Origin: Bacteroidota bacterium
GTDB lineage: Bacteria > Bacteroidota > Bacteroidia > Bacteroidales > VadinHA17
Length of the DNA stretch: 6,137 nucleotides
Direction of reading: 5' to 3'
NCBI GenBank assembly: GCA_030628785.1
Contig: DAOVQI010000214.1
Location: forward strand, 1 to 6,137
Shown: positions 5,949 to 6,137 of the stretch, piece after piece
Position numbering within the stretch: the first letter of the stretch is position 1
Layout of the letters: each line of letters opens with the position of its first letter
Notes under the pieces: model-generated
Databases searched by the model: none
What the model was told of the DNA's origin: nothing
Seen by the model: only the letters and a program-made list of their open reading frames with translations
Translations under genes and position numbers: made by a program

Positions 5949-6137
5949 CGTATCAGAATTTACTCACTTCGTTCATGAGATCGCTATCGCTAAGTTCAAA
6001 ATTGTTTATTGATTTACAATAAGTTAGGTGTATATAATAAAACTTATCTTATAAAAGGCTAAGGGCGCCTACGCTAAAGCTTCAGCGACAGCGTGCTGAG
6101 GCTAAGGTTTCTTAGCCTCTCCATGGGAGTCCTTTGG
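5949..6137. other. Non-coding right end with clustered small palindromes
   Basis: All frames on both strands are interrupted, so the 3' end of an upstream gene (lptC is often found here in the phylum, from memory) is not present. The left half is AT-rich. The right half (6056-6137) is GC-richer and packed with small palindromes: CGCTAAAGCTTCAGCG (6072-6087, 14 of 16 symmetric), CAGC-GT-GCTG (6089-6098), GAGGCTAAG-GTTT-CTTAGCCTC (6098-6119, perfect) and CTCC-ATG-GGAG (6119-6129). No T run follows on either strand, so these are not obvious terminators. No clear promoter for the gene at 5948 was found. Confidence 0.6.
6098..6119. repeat. Perfect 9-bp-stem hairpin with GTTT loop
   Basis: GAGGCTAAG (6098-6106) and CTTAGCCTC (6111-6119) pair perfectly around a GTTT loop. 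A second copy of AGGCTAAGG lies at 6056-6064 (the first is 6099-6107), so CTTAGCCT could pair with either copy. It may belong to a repeat element that continues past the window edge. Confidence 0.6.

Noticed and set aside
5974..6000. Second copy of the 318-485 element (shared CATGAG, CGCTAAG and TTCAAA)
   Set aside because: The shared words are short, in a different order, and no arms of the palindrome are present.

Overview
The window looks like a chromosomal segment from a member of the Bacteroidota, probably a Bacteroidales- or Marinilabiliales-like lineage. Three things suggest this: the FtsZ ends in a Bacteroidota-type C-terminal tail (NSYLNDNVD), none of the three starts has a Shine-Dalgarno sequence while Bacteroidota -7 promoter boxes (TAnnTTTG) are present, and a CNNM/CorC-type membrane protein lies directly upstream of a membrane-anchored SurA/PpiD-type prolyl isomerase, a pairing I recall from this phylum. 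No search was run, so the lineage is an inference.

Layout: 1-679 holds no credible gene. It contains a large imperfect palindrome built of short CTAATT-type repeats (66-284), a second nested palindrome (318-485), a possible promoter (499-506) and a tract of imperfect 7-bp repeats (577-618). ftsZ follows on the + strand (680-2155). The convergent gap 2156-2475 is again gene-free and carries further 7-bp tandem tracts. On the - strand lie the prolyl isomerase (4593-2476) and, upstream of it, the CNNM/CBS membrane protein (5948-4683). The 86 bases between them hold a perfect 15-bp-stem hairpin and a -7 box. The right end, 5949-6137, is non-coding and dense in small hairpins.

The gene products are housekeeping: FtsZ builds the division ring, the prolyl isomerase probably helps fold envelope proteins in the periplasm, and the CNNM/CBS protein is an inner-membrane protein likely tied to divalent-cation transport. 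The two - strand genes may be co-expressed, but the hairpin and -7 box between them suggest partial uncoupling. ftsZ and the - strand pair converge and need not be functionally linked.

The unusual content is all between the genes. A 12-base core, TACTCGTCAGAC, occurs in inverted-repeat form at two sites more than 4 kb apart, so it is probably a dispersed palindromic repeat of this genome. Several unrelated 7-bp tandem tracts occupy the gaps. I see no defence system, CRISPR array, transposase, tRNA, rRNA or new multi-gene system.
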